Assembly: GCA_020091685.1 (NCBI GenBank)
Contig: CM034595.1
Location: 18,771,564-18,835,563, forward strand
Reading direction: 5' to 3'
Length of the DNA stretch: 64,000 nucleotides
Source: Lutjanus erythropterus
Taxonomy: Eukaryota > Chordata > Actinopteri > Lutjaniformes > Lutjanidae
The position numbers and the translations under genes are program-made. The notes under the pieces were generated by a model, which did no database searches, was not told where the DNA came from, and saw nothing but the letters and a program-made list of their open reading frames with translations. The first letter of the stretch is position 1. Each line of letters starts with the position of its first letter. Shown piece after piece: positions 62,530 to 64,000 of this stretch.

Positions 62530-64000
62530 TTAATAGGGTTAGGTGATAAAAGCTCATAAGGACAGGCGAAATCTTTCAACCAGCCACCGGCGATTGGCGA
62601 TATATTCATGCAGGTGTGTGCATTCCCCCTGGAGTCTCTGCTGGGATGTGTGTGTGATCAGCAAGTTTGCTGCATTAAGTACGCTACCTACATTCACTAC
62701 ATCTAAAAAATATACAAAATAAACTAACAAATGCCAAGAAAAGAAATACTCAGAAAGGAAGTATACAGTTTAATTCTGTAAAACACAGTCATTCATTCAA
62801 ACTCATCAGAAAACCTGTGTGGCCAGCGGAATGAAGAATCAAAAGATTTGACATTTTCATATACAACTAGTGCTGTAGCTCCTGCATAATATGTGAATTA
62901 AGACAGTTTGAAGTTTCGTAGCTGTAATAAATCCCCTCACTGTGTTAAGTTGTTTTTTTTATTATCAAAGACAAAATTAAGTTAGATATGTCAATGCCAA
63001 ATGTTAAAATTATTATAGTTGCAGTAAGTACGGTGGTAAACATTTTGTGCATTTAAGTATGCGTTTCCTAAAAGTGTATCTGTGTTTGTTCCTTGTGTGC
63101 ATGTGTATTGCATATATGTATTTTACACATCTGTTTATGTGATTTGGTGCACTGAAAGTTATTTATGCTATGTGAGCATTCATGTGAAAGCAGATACGGG
63201 ACTACATGTACAGTACACGCATTAGGGGACTATGCAGACTATGGGAGTCTCATTATAGAGCTAAAAAGTCTAAGCATCTATTCAGCCTGTTAATTTCCCT
63301 GGCTGATATCTTCTCTCCTGTGCAGCCTGAAGTGGCTCCACGGTGGCTCATCAGTCCCTCTAAAAGGCCTCCTCATTTAACCACAGTGCATTATTTATTC
63401 TAAATAACATTCCTTTAAAAGCCAAGGATGCAGCGTGCTCACAAAGCCAACTGTCTGAATAAATTGCTATGCAGGACCCCTTTACTTGGTAAAAATTAAT
63501 TTATGGAATGTTTAAAAAAAGGATTTTTCCCCTTCACACGCACTCTTCTCGTCTGAGTCGACACCAATTAAAAGGAAGGTTCAAGGCAAGGTTCATTACC
63601 ATTAGAAAAGAGAAGAGAGGGAAAGGGGGGCGAATTGTTAGAAGTAAAAAGGCTTTACAGTTAGAGGAGGTGATTTTTAAAATACATTTGGCTTGTTAGA
63701 AGGATAGTGAATATTTTTCTTGTTGGGGATGAATAGAGCCGCCTCAGCCTCTTTTGTTGAACCACATTTGTTACATCCCTCTCCTTCTCTTCTTTTCATA
63801 CTTCCAATTAGTAAAGATCAAGTTCTAGGCTCTGTGGTCTACAACACCCATAAAATGTTTTATTACATCTGAGCACTAAAGTCACATTAATGACACATTT
63901 ATATGTTAGATCAAATTGGACTTGGGTTTTGATTTGAAGACTGACCATCCAGTTTCTGTCTAACGCACAATGAGAAACATATTTAAATGTACTAACAGCA

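Larger units (their letters stand above)
51069..64000 (-). other. cdkal1: cdkal1 intron upstream of the AGCVPQ exon (partial)
   Basis: I looked for minus-strand codons of the TWGCSHNN and LWLLNSCTVKNP blocks and found none, so the preceding exon lies beyond 64000. The intron holds a GA tract at 53.1 kb, a CpG-rich patch at 55.4 kb, TE fragments at 54.3, 56.5 and 59.7 kb and a MITE at 58.7 kb. The stretches 51070-53090, 57030-58690 and 62560-64000 show no feature that I can support. Confidence 0.8.

Overview
This window is eukaryotic, non-bacterial DNA and reads as a teleost fish genome. It is AT-rich, saturated with CA/TG microsatellites, and carries decayed Tc1/mariner elements, hAT-type MITEs and LINE fragments. 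No long open reading frame covers it. Protein-coding content is confined to four short exons on the minus strand. Read from high to low coordinates, they encode consecutive pieces of one protein and are joined by consensus splice sites with matching phases: 51068-50972, 45934-45886, 37970-37850 and 17752-17649.

The protein is recognised as CDKAL1, the tRNA A37 methylthiotransferase (ms2t6A synthase for lysine tRNA). The exons run from the end of the N-terminal methylthiotransferase (UPF0004) domain (motif [10 protein letters not shown]) into the radical-SAM core (CLNACTYC, the C-x3-C-x2-C ligands of the SAM-binding iron-sulfur cluster). The first coding exons lie beyond 64000. The rest of the radical-SAM domain, the TRAM domain and the C-terminal anchor lie below position 1. 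The whole window is therefore interior to cdkal1, about 99% of it intron. Introns are >17.6 kb, 20.1 kb, 7.9 kb, 5.0 kb and >12.9 kb.

Layout: 1-17648 is intron with a 6.8-8.7 kb microsatellite cluster, a degenerate ~300-bp tandem repeat (9.4-10.1 kb), a possible SINE remnant and a 174-bp MITE. 17753-37849 is intron with MITEs, a non-autonomous hAT element with an exact target duplication (27.3-28.2 kb), a Z-DNA-type tract (30.7 kb) and a deleted Tc1-like copy (31.7-32.6 kb). 37971-45885 holds AC/TA tracts, a polypurine block and a MITE nested in a Charlie-like hAT element. 45935-50971 contains an exon-like block at 46.4 kb, a LINE tail and a second Tc1-like copy. 51069-64000 contains a CpG-rich patch at 55.4-55.7 kb and a further MITE.

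The points most worth checking are these. CA-rich tracts sit immediately downstream of three of the four splice donors. An exon-like block open on both strands lies at 46.4 kb. An orphan CpG-rich patch lies deep in an intron. No rRNA, tRNA, CRISPR, operon or bacterial feature was seen.
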